A DNA stretch of 64,000 nt. Source: Lactobacillus sp. ESL0785. Its GTDB lineage: Bacteria > Bacillota > Bacilli > Lactobacillales > Lactobacillaceae. The notes under the pieces were generated by a model. It was not told where the DNA came from and ran no database searches. It was given only the letters and a program-made list of their open reading frames with translations. Location of the stretch: positions 1,488,001-1,552,000 of the forward strand of contig NZ_CP113916.1 in assembly GCF_029395455.1 (NCBI RefSeq). The letters run 5' to 3'. The number at the start of each line of letters is the position of its first letter. Position 1 is the first letter of the stretch. The position numbers and the translations under genes are program-made. Shown one piece after another: positions 17,140-26,768 of this stretch.

Positions 17140-17967
17140 TTATCTATTAACTTTAGCTTCAACATAATGGGTAAAAAGCCAAAGATCAATTACTAGTATA
17201 ATTACGTCATAAAGCAAAAAAAGCCCAAAATCTCCGCTTATGCTAATTTTAGGTATCGTCATTTCCATATCCTGATAAGAACTTCCAGTTAAAAAATGAC
17301 CGATATTAGCGGACACATCCCACCAAATGTTATAACTAATCACCAATAATCCACTAACTAATATAATCATTATTAACCGTACCAGCCAAGTGATAATTTG
17401 ATGCGACTTACCCGGCCAAAAGTCAATTACGGCATGACTACTAAAATTTAAAAAGCTGACAGTTAAATAGACAGCTAGACCAATAAGTAATAATAGTAGT
17501 GCAGCCAATAATAACTTCCCACATTTTAACCACGTTAAGTGCGTGACCCAATAACCAAAAGCAGCTACCTGTTGCCGAGTATATCCATCAAATGGGTAAA
17601 ATATCACTAATATTAATGCCAGTTCAATTCCCAATAAAAGATCAAGATAGATAAAGGCAATTCCAGAAGAAATTGTATTAGTTAAATATAATTGACTATC
17701 ATGCAATGGGATTAATCGCCACGTCTGGTTATGATTAAATTTTTCATTTTGCCAGCAAGTGATCCCAAGATAAATAATATTCGCTAACACAAAAAATAAA
17801 ATAAATGCAGTAACAAAACTATCAGGATATAAACTTAAGCGACTTTTAGCTGAATAACTCAAATCAATGATAAATGAAAAAAACAACGTAGCTAGTAATT
17901 GCAATAACAGTATCCTGTAAGTTAACCAATTTTTTTGTCGTAACAACGTTTTAAATAAAGCTATCAT
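17140..17967 (-). CDS. ABC-2-like membrane protein (orphan permease)
   Basis: 275 aa with six to seven transmembrane helices and the layout of an ABC-2 type permease or of bacteriocin-immunity-type permeases (short cytoplasmic N-terminus, helices at about 20-38, 53-72, 95-125, 150-172, 188-210, 245-265). No ATPase gene is next to it. The family cannot be named more precisely; it may be the remnant of a two-gene exporter or use an ATPase encoded elsewhere. Confidence 0.6.
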   Translation of the reverse strand: MIALFKTLLRQKNWLTYRILLLQLLATLFFSFIIDLSYSAKSRLSLYPDSFVTAFILFFVLANIIYLGITCWQNEKFNHNQTWRLIPLHDSQLYLTNTISSGIAFIYLDLLLGIELALILVIFYPFDGYTRQQVAAFGYWVTHLTWLKCGKLLLAALLLLLIGLAVYLTVSFLNFSSHAVIDFWPGKSHQIITWLVRLIMIILVSGLLVISYNIWWDVSANIGHFLTGSSYQDMEMTIPKISISGDFGLFLLYDVIILVIDLWLFTHYVEAKVNR

Positions 17968-18033
17968 TGAATTCCCCCGTATACAAAAATCAAATTAATT
18001 TTAGCATATCTCAGCACCATATTATGCTAATCA

Positions 18034-18073
18034 AAAAAAGATACGATATCTTTATTGATATTGTATCTTTTTT
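18034..18073 (-). terminator. Intrinsic terminator of the amino-acid ABC operon
   Basis: AAAAAAGATACGATATC pairs with GATATTGTATCTTTTTT around a short loop, just past the stop at 18075. Confidence 0.88.
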
Positions 18074-18074
18074 A

Positions 18075-19223
18075 TTATTTTGTATATTCTTGCCAGAACT
18101 TCCAAGCCAAATCTTGGTAAAGCTCACAGCCCGCTAAATAATTACTTACCGGCGTATATTCATTAGGTTCATGGGCAACATCTCCCGGTGCCGGTCCCAT
18201 AATTATAATCGGAAAATCGCCAACAGAGCGGATATATTCCGAAGCATCTGTTGCGCCTGTATCAGCAACAAAATTACCACCATAATCCAGCTTTTCCTTA
18301 ATAACAGCCTGCGTTAACTTGGCAAGCTTAGTGTGCTTTTGGTTAGGTAATGGCACCTCTGGGAAACTATAACGAATTGCCAGCTCTGCTCCCTGCTGGT
18401 TCAACTCAGCTACGATCTCTTCAAGTTCCTTGTAAATCTGGTCATTCGGATAAAGTGGCGTCGTTCTAATATTGCCTGAAAGCCAAGCACTATCTGGAAC
18501 TGAGTTAATCTGGCTACCACCCTGAATTTGACTAATCACATGAGTCAAGGGACCCAAAACTGGGTCTACTTGATTATGGCTGTCCATCTTGGCTTGCGCC
18601 TTTTGGGCAAAAGCAACTAATGGCATAATAGCATTTTTACCCTTCTCTGGTGTTGATGAATGAACTGTCACACCTTTAGAAGTCACATAATAATCAATGA
18701 CGCCCTTGTGCGTCACTACAATATCACAGTTAGATGCTTCGCCAATAATTAAGCCATCAAGATCGTCAACATAGCCTTCTTTAGTTAGTTGAGCTGCACC
18801 ATATTCACCAGTTTCTTCACCTACTGATGCCAGCAGCCGAATTCGACCCGGTAATTTTTGACCACTGTTTAGTAAATCCAGCATTGCCACAACCATGGCA
18901 GCTAGGCCTGACTTCATATCACTAGCGCCGCGACCATATAAGTTGCCGTTTTTAATGGTCGCAGTAAACGGTGGTGTTTGCCAATTATCTAGGCTGCCTG
19001 CGGAAACTACGTCTTCATGACCAGAAAAGCCTAACAGTGGTCCTTCATTCCCCATCTCAATAACCAAATTATCACGATCTTCGGCATAAGTAACCCGCGT
19101 GATTTTTACCGGATAATCTTTAAACAAATTAACCAGATAATCGGCTACCGCTGTTTCGTGATCGTTAGTCGATTCAATACTAATTAAATCAGACAATATC
19201 TTAAGTGCTTTTTTGTCTTCCAT
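18075..19223 (-). CDS. M20 family deacylase (ArgE/DapE type)
   Basis: 382 aa zinc/cobalt amidohydrolase. Metal and catalytic residues are visible: GHEDVV (H69, D71), GRGASDMKSG (D102), GEETGE (E136, E137) and a C-terminal HEPNE. The family removes succinyl or acetyl groups from amino acids (succinyl-diaminopimelate, N-acetylornithine) or cleaves dipeptides. The gene is third in a T-box-controlled operon, 11 nt after the ATPase gene of an amino-acid importer. It may therefore release a free amino acid from an imported N-acyl or dipeptide form rather than act in lysine synthesis; that is inference. Confidence 0.85.
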   Translation of the reverse strand: MEDKKALKILSDLISIESTNDHETAVADYLVNLFKDYPVKITRVTYAEDRDNLVIEMGNEGPLLGFSGHEDVVSAGSLDNWQTPPFTATIKNGNLYGRGASDMKSGLAAMVVAMLDLLNSGQKLPGRIRLLASVGEETGEYGAAQLTKEGYVDDLDGLIIGEASNCDIVVTHKGVIDYYVTSKGVTVHSSTPEKGKNAIMPLVAFAQKAQAKMDSHNQVDPVLGPLTHVISQIQGGSQINSVPDSAWLSGNIRTTPLYPNDQIYKELEEIVAELNQQGAELAIRYSFPEVPLPNQKHTKLAKLTQAVIKEKLDYGGNFVADTGATDASEYIRSVGDFPIIIMGPAPGDVAHEPNEYTPVSNYLAGCELYQDLAWKFWQEYTK

Positions 19224-19234
19224 TTATATAGCCT

Positions 19235-19984
19235 CTATGCTTCTAAAACCTTAGCCAAAAAGTCTTGCGCCCGTGCTGTCTTTGGCTGAGCAAAGAACTC
19301 ACTTGGTGTTGCTTTTTCTTGAATATACCCATCTGCCATAAACCAAACTTGGTCAGCCACATTCTTCGCAAAGCCCATTTCGTGAGTAACGACAACCATT
19401 GTCATCCCTTTTTGGGCCAAATCCTGCATAACCTTCAATACTTCTCCAACCATTTCCGGATCAAGTGCCGAGGTTGGCTCATCAAAAAGCATCATTTCTG
19501 GATCCATTGCCAATGCCCGTGCAATGGCCACCCGTTGCTGCTGACCTCCCGATAAACTAGCAGGGAACGCATCAGCCTTATCAGCCAATCCTACTTGCGC
19601 AAGTAACTCTTTAGCTTTAGCTGTTGCCGCTTCATCAGTTACATGTTTAACCTTCATCGGTGCCAATTTCAGATTTTCTATAACACTCATATGTGGAAAA
19701 AGGTTAAATTGTTGGAATACCATACCCATCTTTTCCCGCAAAGTATTCAGCTCGTCTTCACTCAAGGCAGTTAATTCTTTATCTTCAAAAATCACCTTAC
19801 CAGAAGTTGGTTGATCTAATAAATTCAAGCACCGCAAAAAAGTACTTTTACCTGCACCCGATGGTCCAATTAAGCAGATAACCTGACCATCCTTAACGTC
19901 AGCGTTAATATCTTTTAAAACTTCGTTATCACCAAAAGTCTTCTTTAAATGCTCAACTTTAATCAGTGGTTCTTCGTTACTCAT
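19235..19984 (-). CDS. Polar amino-acid ABC transporter ATP-binding protein (GlnQ type)
   Basis: 249 aa. Walker [10 protein letters not shown] (about 42-50), signature [16 protein letters not shown] and Walker [16 protein letters not shown] place it in the polar amino-acid family. It overlaps the permease/binding-protein gene by 8 nt, so the two are translationally coupled and form one importer. Confidence 0.93.
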   Translation of the reverse strand: MSNEEPLIKVEHLKKTFGDNEVLKDINADVKDGQVICLIGPSGAGKSTFLRCLNLLDQPTSGKVIFEDKELTALSEDELNTLREKMGMVFQQFNLFPHMSVIENLKLAPMKVKHVTDEAATAKAKELLAQVGLADKADAFPASLSGGQQQRVAIARALAMDPEMMLFDEPTSALDPEMVGEVLKVMQDLAQKGMTMVVVTHEMGFAKNVADQVWFMADGYIQEKATPSEFFAQPKTARAQDFLAKVLEA

Positions 19985-21476
19985 GTTTCATCTTCCCTTC
20001 AAATACCTTCATCAAACTCGATAAACTAAACGTAATGATAAAGTACAAAATCATCGTAATTACTAACGGCATTACGCCCCGATAAGTATCAGCCTGCACG
20101 ATTCTTGATTGATAAATCAAATCCTTAACTCCAATAACCGACACGATTGAGCTCTCCTTAATTAAGGAAACAAATTCATTCCCCAAAGCTGGCCAAATGT
20201 TTTTCATGGCTTGCGGCATAATGACATAACGCATTGTTTCTGTCCGCGACATTCCTAAAGACCGGGAAGCCTCAGTTTGTCCCAGTGCAATCGAGTTAAT
20301 CCCTGAACGAATAACTTCTGCAACATACGAAGCCGAGTTAAGCGAAACCGCAATAATCCCAGATAGTAGTGCCGGAATATTAACCACTAGTCCTAAGCCA
20401 AAGTAGATAAAGAGCAACTGCACCATCAGAGGTGTACCACGGACAAATTCAATATAAGCTGTAGCAATCGAATGAGCAACTTTATTACGGCTCAAACGCA
20501 TAAACGCAAGAATAGCACCAAGTAAGAACCCGAAAAAGACAGAAATTGCGGAAATAAATAAGGTATAACCCACACCAGCAACAAAGAAGTCTTTATATGC
20601 CCACATTGAATTATCAATTTTTGCTGACTTTTTGGACTTGCCATTAGATGCCAAATATTTACCTGCCATTGGCAAATAATCTTTTTTAATTAGATTCTTT
20701 GCTTTAATCTCGTCAATTGATTTATTGGCTGCATTAACTAAGCTTTGGGCACCCTTATGAAAGGCAACGGACGAGCCAACTGATTTGTCCTTAAAGCCCG
20801 AACGAATATTGGTAATCCCCGTTGTATTTTTAACATAAGCATCGGCTGAAGCTGAGTCAACCGCAACAGCATCAAACTTATGTGTCTGCAATGCTAAAAT
20901 CAAGTCGCTGTCTTTATCCATTGTTTTTAGCGTTACCTTGGGTGCTTGCTGTTTAATTAAATCACTTTGCAGACTGCCTGTTTGTGCAGCAATTGTTTTA
21001 CCATCAAAGGAATGGAAATCATGATATTTACCTGCATCAGCCTTTCTGATAATCAAGTCTTGACCACTGGCATAATAGACCTGACTAAAGGCAACACTCT
21101 TTGCCCGTTTAGGTGAAGCCGACATCCCAGAAATAACCATGTCGATTTTACCAGTTTCTAGAGCCACCAACAATGAATCAAAGTCCATGGTCTTAACAAC
21201 GAGCTTAACACCCATGTCATGGGCAATTTTTTTACCTACCTCAATATCCATGCCGTATACTTTTGACTTACCATTAACATTCTTGACAAATTCATAAGGC
21301 GGAAAATCAGGACTAGTCCCCATAATTAACTCGCCTTTTTGTTTAACCTTTTGTAAATAATTATCCGTTGCTTTTGGTGCTTGAGCTGCCTGAACGCCGC
21401 TAACACAATTAACTAACATTGTCAGTGTTACCAGCATCACTAAGGCAGCCTTGAGCCATTTAATTGCCTTTTTCAT
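19977..21476 (-). CDS. Fused amino-acid binding protein and permease (ABC importer)
   Basis: 499 aa. A signal segment (about 1-30) is followed by a family-3 solute-binding domain (about 45-275; [41 protein letters not shown]). The C-terminal half is a HisM-type permease (about 300-490; [30 protein letters not shown]). Fused proteins of this kind are common in Lactobacillales and keep the receptor tethered to the channel. Substrate: a polar amino acid, sensed by the T-box upstream. Confidence 0.92.
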   Translation of the reverse strand: MKKAIKWLKAALVMLVTLTMLVNCVSGVQAAQAPKATDNYLQKVKQKGELIMGTSPDFPPYEFVKNVNGKSKVYGMDIEVGKKIAHDMGVKLVVKTMDFDSLLVALETGKIDMVISGMSASPKRAKSVAFSQVYYASGQDLIIRKADAGKYHDFHSFDGKTIAAQTGSLQSDLIKQQAPKVTLKTMDKDSDLILALQTHKFDAVAVDSASADAYVKNTTGITNIRSGFKDKSVGSSVAFHKGAQSLVNAANKSIDEIKAKNLIKKDYLPMAGKYLASNGKSKKSAKIDNSMWAYKDFFVAGVGYTLFISAISVFFGFLLGAILAFMRLSRNKVAHSIATAYIEFVRGTPLMVQLLFIYFGLGLVVNIPALLSGIIAVSLNSASYVAEVIRSGINSIALGQTEASRSLGMSRTETMRYVIMPQAMKNIWPALGNEFVSLIKESSIVSVIGVKDLIYQSRIVQADTYRGVMPLVITMILYFIITFSLSSLMKVFEGKMKHE

Positions 21477-21575
21477 AGCTTATTCCTCACTTCTTGATCT
21501 TAATCTGATTAAAAATGAACTACCCTGGTTACATCGTCGTTTATTTTCTAAATTCATTTTTAACCTCCCAGATAT

Positions 21576-21778
21576 AAAAAAACTCGCCCCTTCTTACAAT
21601 AATGTAAGAAGAGACGAGTTTTTACCCGCGGTACCACTCTCATTGATAGCTAAGTATCCGCTTATTAAATTCCTAAGTTGTGGCTTAAGCACGCCTTCAC
21701 TAATTATTCTAATCTGCCTTCCACCAACTGCAGACTCGCTAATAGAAAAAACAAGTTACTACTCTTAAGCTATTTAAG
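21576..21778 (-). ncRNA. T-box leader of the amino-acid ABC operon
   Basis: The minus strand carries the T-box core AGAGTGGTACCGCGGG (21625-21640 on plus). It is followed by a terminator whose stem pairs AAACTCGTCTCTTCTTAC with GTAAGAAGGGGCGAGTTT (21576-21623). Upstream is Stem I: a GCTTAAG/CTTAAGC base, the loop-E AGTA, the apical GGTGG loop, and GAA followed by GGC and then G. Read by the usual rule (GAA, specifier, purine) the specifier would be GGC, glycine, but this is only a hand fold. Uncharged cognate tRNA would stabilise the antiterminator and turn on the importer and deacylase genes. Confidence 0.9.
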
Positions 21779-21783
21779 TAAGA

Positions 21784-21812
21784 ATTATAACAGAAATTTT
21801 GTATTTGTCCAA
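21784..21812 (-). promoter_or_regulatory. Promoter of the T-box operon
   Basis: Minus strand TTGGAC (21807-21812), a 17-nt spacer and TATAAT (21784-21789), immediately upstream of Stem I. Confidence 0.8.
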
Positions 21813-21862
21813 TCTTTTTTGCATAAATATTAAAAAATAATGATTTATCTGTGAGATTAATC

Positions 21863-22609
21863 TTAACTAAATGGCCACCACGGTATCCTATTATCAGTTC
21901 TAGGCTCTAATCCTTCTGGTCCCCGAGTTTCTTTATACGGCCAATAATCATCAGATATTTTTTCTCGCATCTGCACTGGTATTTCACTTTTCTTAATTAA
22001 ATGCGTCTCATAGACATACGAGCCCTTATGCATTATATAGACCCAACGATGCTGCTTATCATATTCACCAGTCTGAAATTTTAACCATGACCCCTTGCCA
22101 AATGGACCATCATAAACACATGCTTCAACTGGTTGCGGAACATTAAGCCAGACTTTTTTCTTAGTCTTACCATGTTGTTCAATTCCGCGTTCCTTTTTTA
22201 GCGTCACCTTATCTGGCAAAGTCGCGTAACCATATTTAGTTGCCAAAAAAGGATTAAAGCGGTCAACCAGCTCAACTTGATTCGCCCGACCCCAGCCTAA
22301 AACACATAACCACAATAAAACAACACACAAAATACTAATAATTGTTATCAGATAGCGTCGATATTTGCGTTTATCTTTGACATCTGAACTAATCTTTTTC
22401 ACCATTACGTTATCGTCTCCTTTCAATAAAGTGTCCAAAGAAATTGCTAAAATATTACTGAGTTCTACTAGCGTATCTAAGTTGGGATAACTGAGAGAAT
22501 TCTCCCACCGCGACAGCGTTTGCCGCGTCACGTGCAATTTATCGGCCAACTGCTGCTGCGTTAAATGCAACTCTTTTCTTTTTTCACATAAAATCCGAGC
22601 AAATTCCAT
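21863..22609 (-). CDS. XRE-family regulator with transmembrane helix and extracytoplasmic domain
   Basis: 248 aa. An N-terminal Cro/C1 helix-turn-helix (about 5-58; LTQQQLADKLHVTRQTLSRWE) is followed by a basic linker, one transmembrane helix (about 85-105) and a C-terminal outside domain of about 140 residues rich in Trp, Tyr and Lys. It may read an envelope signal and pass it to DNA. No partner gene adjoins it. The external domain is not recognised. Confidence 0.75.
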   Translation of the reverse strand: MEFARILCEKRKELHLTQQQLADKLHVTRQTLSRWENSLSYPNLDTLVELSNILAISLDTLLKGDDNVMVKKISSDVKDKRKYRRYLITIISILCVVLLWLCVLGWGRANQVELVDRFNPFLATKYGYATLPDKVTLKKERGIEQHGKTKKKVWLNVPQPVEACVYDGPFGKGSWLKFQTGEYDKQHRWVYIMHKGSYVYETHLIKKSEIPVQMREKISDDYWPYKETRGPEGLEPRTDNRIPWWPFS

Positions 22610-22720
22610 TTACACCTTACCATCCTTTCTAAACAATAACTTACCAGTTAAAATCATCAAAGTAACGCAATTATCATGTTACATCAAGTAAATTTAGGGT
22701 TATTTCAGTTTTTTCCAACA

Positions 22721-22757
22721 AAAAACTGATGCAAGTCTCACACCTACATCAGTTTTT
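22721..22757 (-). terminator. Intrinsic terminator of the lactate oxidase gene
   Basis: AAAAACTGATG and ACATCAGTTTTT form the stem. On the minus strand the T run follows. It lies 22 nt past the stop at 22779. Confidence 0.85.
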
Positions 22758-22778
22758 AAAATTATTTAAATTAAACTT

Positions 22779-24008
22779 TTAAGCTTGTGAAGCACCTGAA
22801 ACGGCATCTGAGTCGTCTTCCTTAATTTGATTATCCTTAGTTACAGGATAAGGCTTAATTCTTGAAGGATCAGTATTTGACTTCAAATTATCAGCGGTAT
22901 AATCAATATGTGTCAAACGTGCATGCTTAACATCTTCAATTGTCTTACAGCCAGTTAATTGCATATCAATTACTAATTCATCATTCAATTGCTTAATAAC
23001 TGATTCAACTCCCTTAGCACCACCAAGAGCTAATGCATAAAGGTAAGGACGGCCAATACCAACTATATCAGCTCCTAAAGCCAAAGCCTTGAAGACGTGT
23101 GAACCACGACGAACGCCAGAATCAAAGATAATTGGAACCCGGTGGTTAACGGCCTTAGCAATTTCTGGCAACATATCAATGGTTGCTGGGCCACTATCAA
23201 CTTCACGACCACCATGATTAGTTACATAGATCCCATCTGCACCGGCACCCATTGCTAAGTAAGCATCTTCAGCACAGACAACTCCCTTAACAAATACTGG
23301 CAAGCCAGACATTTCCTTAATTCGCTTAACATCATCTGGACCAATCTTCTGAGCAGATGAAGCATACATTTGTGCAACAGTTTGACCTTCACCCTTACCA
23401 CCTTGATAACGAGTAAAAAAGTCTAGTGGAACTGGGTAGGCAAACTTAGTTCTCAAGTTAGCTTCACGATAACCAGAAACAAGTGCATCAACTGTTAAGA
23501 AAATACCCTTATAGCCAGCCTTCTTAATCGCATCAAAGACCATCTTGTTAAATTCCCAATCTTTACTTAAGTAAAGTTGGAAGAAACGTGGTGCATCTGG
23601 AGCTGCAGCTGCAATCTCTTCAACACTCTTATTGCCATAAGTACTTGATGAGAACAATGCTCCAGCAGCTGCTGCACCCTTTTGAGTAGCAACTTCAGCA
23701 TCCTTATGCGCAATTCCATGACAAGCAATTGGTGAAATCATAATTGGGGTCTTTAATTTCATTCCCATAAACTCAGTATCAGTTTGTGGATTATCCATAT
23801 TGGTTAAAGCCCGCGGTACAATTTGAAAATGGTTGAAAGCATAAGTATTGTTACGCCATGTCCACTCATTTTCTGAACCTGAAGCAATGTAATAATATGC
23901 TCCTTCTGGCATAATTTCTTTTGCACGTTCCTCAAGTTCATCAACATTAATCATATTGATTGCTTCGTTACGATCACTTTGGGGAAAACCATTATAATAA
24001 GCTGTCAT
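22779..24008 (-). CDS. lctO: L-lactate oxidase (FMN-dependent)
   Basis: 409 aa member of the FMN alpha-hydroxyacid oxidase family. Residues described as active-site or FMN contacts in Aerococcus viridans lactate oxidase occur here with the same numbering: Y40, A95, Y146, R181, Y191, Y215, H265 and R268 (TNHGGREVD holds H265 and R268). It oxidises L-lactate with O2 to pyruvate and H2O2 in the cytoplasm, so the cell can reuse its end product when oxygen is present. The C-terminus has an Asp/Ser-rich tail. Monocistronic, with AGGAG upstream of the ATG and a TATAAT at 24058-24063. Confidence 0.92.
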   Translation of the reverse strand: MTAYYNGFPQSDRNEAINMINVDELEERAKEIMPEGAYYYIASGSENEWTWRNNTYAFNHFQIVPRALTNMDNPQTDTEFMGMKLKTPIMISPIACHGIAHKDAEVATQKGAAAAGALFSSSTYGNKSVEEIAAAAPDAPRFFQLYLSKDWEFNKMVFDAIKKAGYKGIFLTVDALVSGYREANLRTKFAYPVPLDFFTRYQGGKGEGQTVAQMYASSAQKIGPDDVKRIKEMSGLPVFVKGVVCAEDAYLAMGAGADGIYVTNHGGREVDSGPATIDMLPEIAKAVNHRVPIIFDSGVRRGSHVFKALALGADIVGIGRPYLYALALGGAKGVESVIKQLNDELVIDMQLTGCKTIEDVKHARLTHIDYTADNLKSNTDPSRIKPYPVTKDNQIKEDDSDAVSGASQA

Positions 24009-24190
24009 TTAAAAGATCTCCTTTTATATAAAATTATTAAAATTATTATTCACCTTTATTATACATGAAAGTGCTTCCGATAGTTAGTGAAATTTATTAA
24101 AGAATGTTTAAATATCAGCAATTGTAATGTATTATTTTTCACAATCTAAATATAAGCTAATTTATCATCATAAATAAGTCAGCTTATTAT

Positions 24191-24988
24191 CTATAAATTA
24201 TGTCTAAGCAAATGAGTGAAATAAGTCACTAGATAAATAAAAACTTCAATTACTGCAATAAAAAAAGTTACTGGTAAGTTGGTCATAAAGCCCAAATAAA
24301 GTCCCAACCAAACACCGATTAAGGCAAAGAAAACAGACCAGCCAATCATCGACCACACAGTTTTACCAATATAATTAGCTGTTGCTGGCGGCAATGTTAA
24401 TAAAATGAAGACCAACAATGAGCCTACGATTTGCGCGCCAATTGATACAGACATTGCCAAGGCAATTAAAAAAATCACACTGACTAAACCTGTTCTGACA
24501 CCATGTGCTAATGCACCAATATGATCAAATGAATCAAAATTCAGCGGCCGCTGAATTGCAAAAATCATCAACAAAACAATTACTGACAAAACAACCAGCT
24601 GAACGACCCCTTGATTATCAACCCCAATAATACTGCCAAACAAAATGTTAGTCGCATAATTACTGTTAGCACCAGAAATTGCCAAAAATAGCACACCTAG
24701 ACCAATAAAAAGTGCTGAAATTGCACTAATTGATGATTCTTTTTGCTCACTATGAAGAGATAATTCACCAACACTGACTGACCCCAGCAGCGTAAACAAT
24801 AACATTCCCCATAAAGGACCAATTCCCAGCCAGACTGCAAATGCCGCACCAGCAAAGCCAATTTCTGATAATGTATGAGCTAAAAAACTAAAGTTGCGTG
24901 CTACCACATAAACACCAACTGTCCCACAGGTAATCGCAATAAATGTACTAGCCAAAAAAGCATTACGCATAAATGGTAAAGCAAACAT
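24191..24988 (-). CDS. Metal ABC transporter permease (ZnuB/MntB type)
   Basis: 265 aa with about eight helices, of the ABC-3 permease family (FLAHTLSEIGFAGAAFAVWLG; QIVGSLLVFILLTLPPATA). Its start overlaps the last base of the ATPase gene stop. It forms the channel for the metal carried by the lipoprotein at 26769. Confidence 0.9.
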   Translation of the reverse strand: MFALPFMRNAFLASTFIAITCGTVGVYVVARNFSFLAHTLSEIGFAGAAFAVWLGIGPLWGMLLFTLLGSVSVGELSLHSEQKESSISAISALFIGLGVLFLAISGANSNYATNILFGSIIGVDNQGVVQLVVLSVIVLLMIFAIQRPLNFDSFDHIGALAHGVRTGLVSVIFLIALAMSVSIGAQIVGSLLVFILLTLPPATANYIGKTVWSMIGWSVFFALIGVWLGLYLGFMTNLPVTFFIAVIEVFIYLVTYFTHLLRHNL

Positions 24989-25641
24989 TATTCGTACGCC
25001 TCCTCAAACTGTTCCATCTCCCCTTGTTCGATATTGCCACGATTTAAATACAAATAATTTTTCATATATTTACGCGCCAGTGGCACATCATGAGTAACAA
25101 ATAAAACTGTCATTTGATGTTTTTCATTCAAATGCTGAATTAAACCCATTAATTCATCTTTAGCAACAGGATCTAAACTCGCCGTAGCTTCATCCAAAAT
25201 AATAATATTGGGATTATCAAGTAATGCTTGGGCTAAGTATGCCCGCTGCTTTTGACCACCTGATGCTTCTCCCATTCGGACATTTTTAATTTGGTACAAG
25301 TTAGTTTCTTGCAATTGTGTTGTTATTGCCCGTTTAATTTTGGCAGTTTTAATAATTGGCGTATTTAAACCAATAAACGCTTCAATTGATAGTGGATATT
25401 CTGCATCAATATTCCGAAACTGGGGAACATAGCCTAAACGAACACCTGGAGCAAACTTAAACAAGCCACTAGTTGGCACTAGTATCTTCATTAAAATATT
25501 AATCAATGTTGTTTTTCCTGCACCATTAGGTCCTAAGAGCGCAGTCATTGACCCTTTTTTTAATTTGAAATTTAAATTTTTAAAAACTGTCTTTTTATCA
25601 AAACTCATCGTAAGATCAGTTACTTCTAAAATATCAGCCAA
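24988..25641 (-). CDS. Metal ABC transporter ATP-binding protein (ZnuC/MntA type)
   Basis: 217 aa from TTG 25641, chosen because AGGGAG lies 7 nt upstream. A longer frame to 25815 would run through the upstream SLAP amidase gene. Walker A GPNGAGKTT, signature ASGGQKQRAYLAQALL and Walker B IIILDEATASLDP are intact. It lies 31 nt after the amidase stop and overlaps the permease start. Confidence 0.88.
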   Translation of the reverse strand: MADILEVTDLTMSFDKKTVFKNLNFKLKKGSMTALLGPNGAGKTTLINILMKILVPTSGLFKFAPGVRLGYVPQFRNIDAEYPLSIEAFIGLNTPIIKTAKIKRAITTQLQETNLYQIKNVRMGEASGGQKQRAYLAQALLDNPNIIILDEATASLDPVAKDELMGLIQHLNEKHQMTVLFVTHDVPLARKYMKNYLYLNRGNIEQGEMEQFEEAYE

Positions 25642-25672
25642 ATTTGCACTCCCTTTATTTAACCTTATTAGC

Positions 25673-26767
25673 TTAAAAGTTGCCGACTTTGACAAATTGA
25701 TTAACATCAATTTGATAATATTTGTACCCATTAATCTTAACGCGACCGCCATAGGTTCTAAGATATTTGCCGCGGTAAAATTTACTAGTACCAATGCGCT
25801 TACCATTATTATCATACAAGTAAGCGTTGTGCGTTAAGTAACGTAAACTACCTTCGACGTTGCTAGCAACAACGTATTGATTGACGCCAATCCGCAGGTA
25901 TTTACGCCCAGCAATCATCTTATCACCATAAAGCGTTAATTTTGCTCCTGCTTGCTCAAGTGCAGCATCTGTAACCTTACCATCTTCATCATAAATCAGC
26001 GCATCATGCATCAAAACCTTAGTTGCAACTGGATCTGGTAAAGTCGGCTGCGTAGGCGTAGTAGCGGCTGGTGCTACTGGTGTGTTTGCTGGCTGCTGGT
26101 CATAGTAATACTTGACTAAATCACAAAAGTCATCCATTGAATAACCCCACTTAGCAAAATAGCCATCAGGATCTGTATGATTAGTGCCGCCTAAGAATTT
26201 GGAAACAGCGTGGTGTGACCAAATTGTCCCCTGACCATCATGAACAGCATTAGTAGGTACCAAATCATACCGATGCAATAATTGTGCCACATAAACAGCA
26301 TCATTATTAACACCTTTAGCAAAGTCAGCTAGATTATTTTCCTCACATAATTCCACTTGGATAAATCTACTATTGGCTACTGGACCAGCACCCCAAGTAC
26401 CATAATTTGGTGTCATCATCTGGATTACACCATTTTTATCAACAAATGCATGAACGTAAGCGTCGATATTCATCCATTCACGATTAAAGTAAATTGCTTC
26501 ATCATGAGCTGTCGCATTAGGGGTTGCCGTTTCATGAATGACAATTCCTTCCGGCTTACCATTACGATACCCAAATTTATTATTTGTATAAAAGCAATTA
26601 TATGCGATTCCCTCTTGCTGCAACATTTTATACAGGTAAGTAACCCCACTGTAACTATCTTGCTTAGCTGTGTCATTAATCGTGCTGGCCTGAACTTGCG
26701 TTGACCATACAACAGATGAAGTTGCTAGACTGGCAGCTAGTACTATCGCCGTGAGTAATTTCTTCAT
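25673..26767 (-). CDS. N-acetylmuramoyl-L-alanine amidase with SLAP repeats
   Basis: 364 aa from ATG 26767 (AAAGGAG upstream). A signal peptide (to about residue 28, VQA) is followed by an amidase_2/PGRP-like zinc domain (about 35-220; GIVIHETATPNATAHDEA, IWSHHAVSKFLGGTNHTDPDGYF), a Pro/Thr linker and two SLAP repeats (about 245-364; LMHDALIYDEDGK, THNAYLYDNNGKRIG). It should cut the sugar-peptide bond of peptidoglycan while held on the wall by SLAP. Its start abuts the stop of the metal-binding lipoprotein gene, so it is built into a metal-transport operon. It is a close paralogue of the gene at 59656. Confidence 0.88.
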   Translation of the reverse strand: MKKLLTAIVLAASLATSSVVWSTQVQASTINDTAKQDSYSGVTYLYKMLQQEGIAYNCFYTNNKFGYRNGKPEGIVIHETATPNATAHDEAIYFNREWMNIDAYVHAFVDKNGVIQMMTPNYGTWGAGPVANSRFIQVELCEENNLADFAKGVNNDAVYVAQLLHRYDLVPTNAVHDGQGTIWSHHAVSKFLGGTNHTDPDGYFAKWGYSMDDFCDLVKYYYDQQPANTPVAPAATTPTQPTLPDPVATKVLMHDALIYDEDGKVTDAALEQAGAKLTLYGDKMIAGRKYLRIGVNQYVVASNVEGSLRYLTHNAYLYDNNGKRIGTSKFYRGKYLRTYGGRVKINGYKYYQIDVNQFVKVGNF

Positions 26768-26768
26768 G

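Noticed and set aside
25642..25815. Upstream extension of the metal ATPase
   Set aside because: It would run through the SLAP amidase gene in another frame; the TTG at 25641 has a proper ribosome site and starts a normal-length ATPase.
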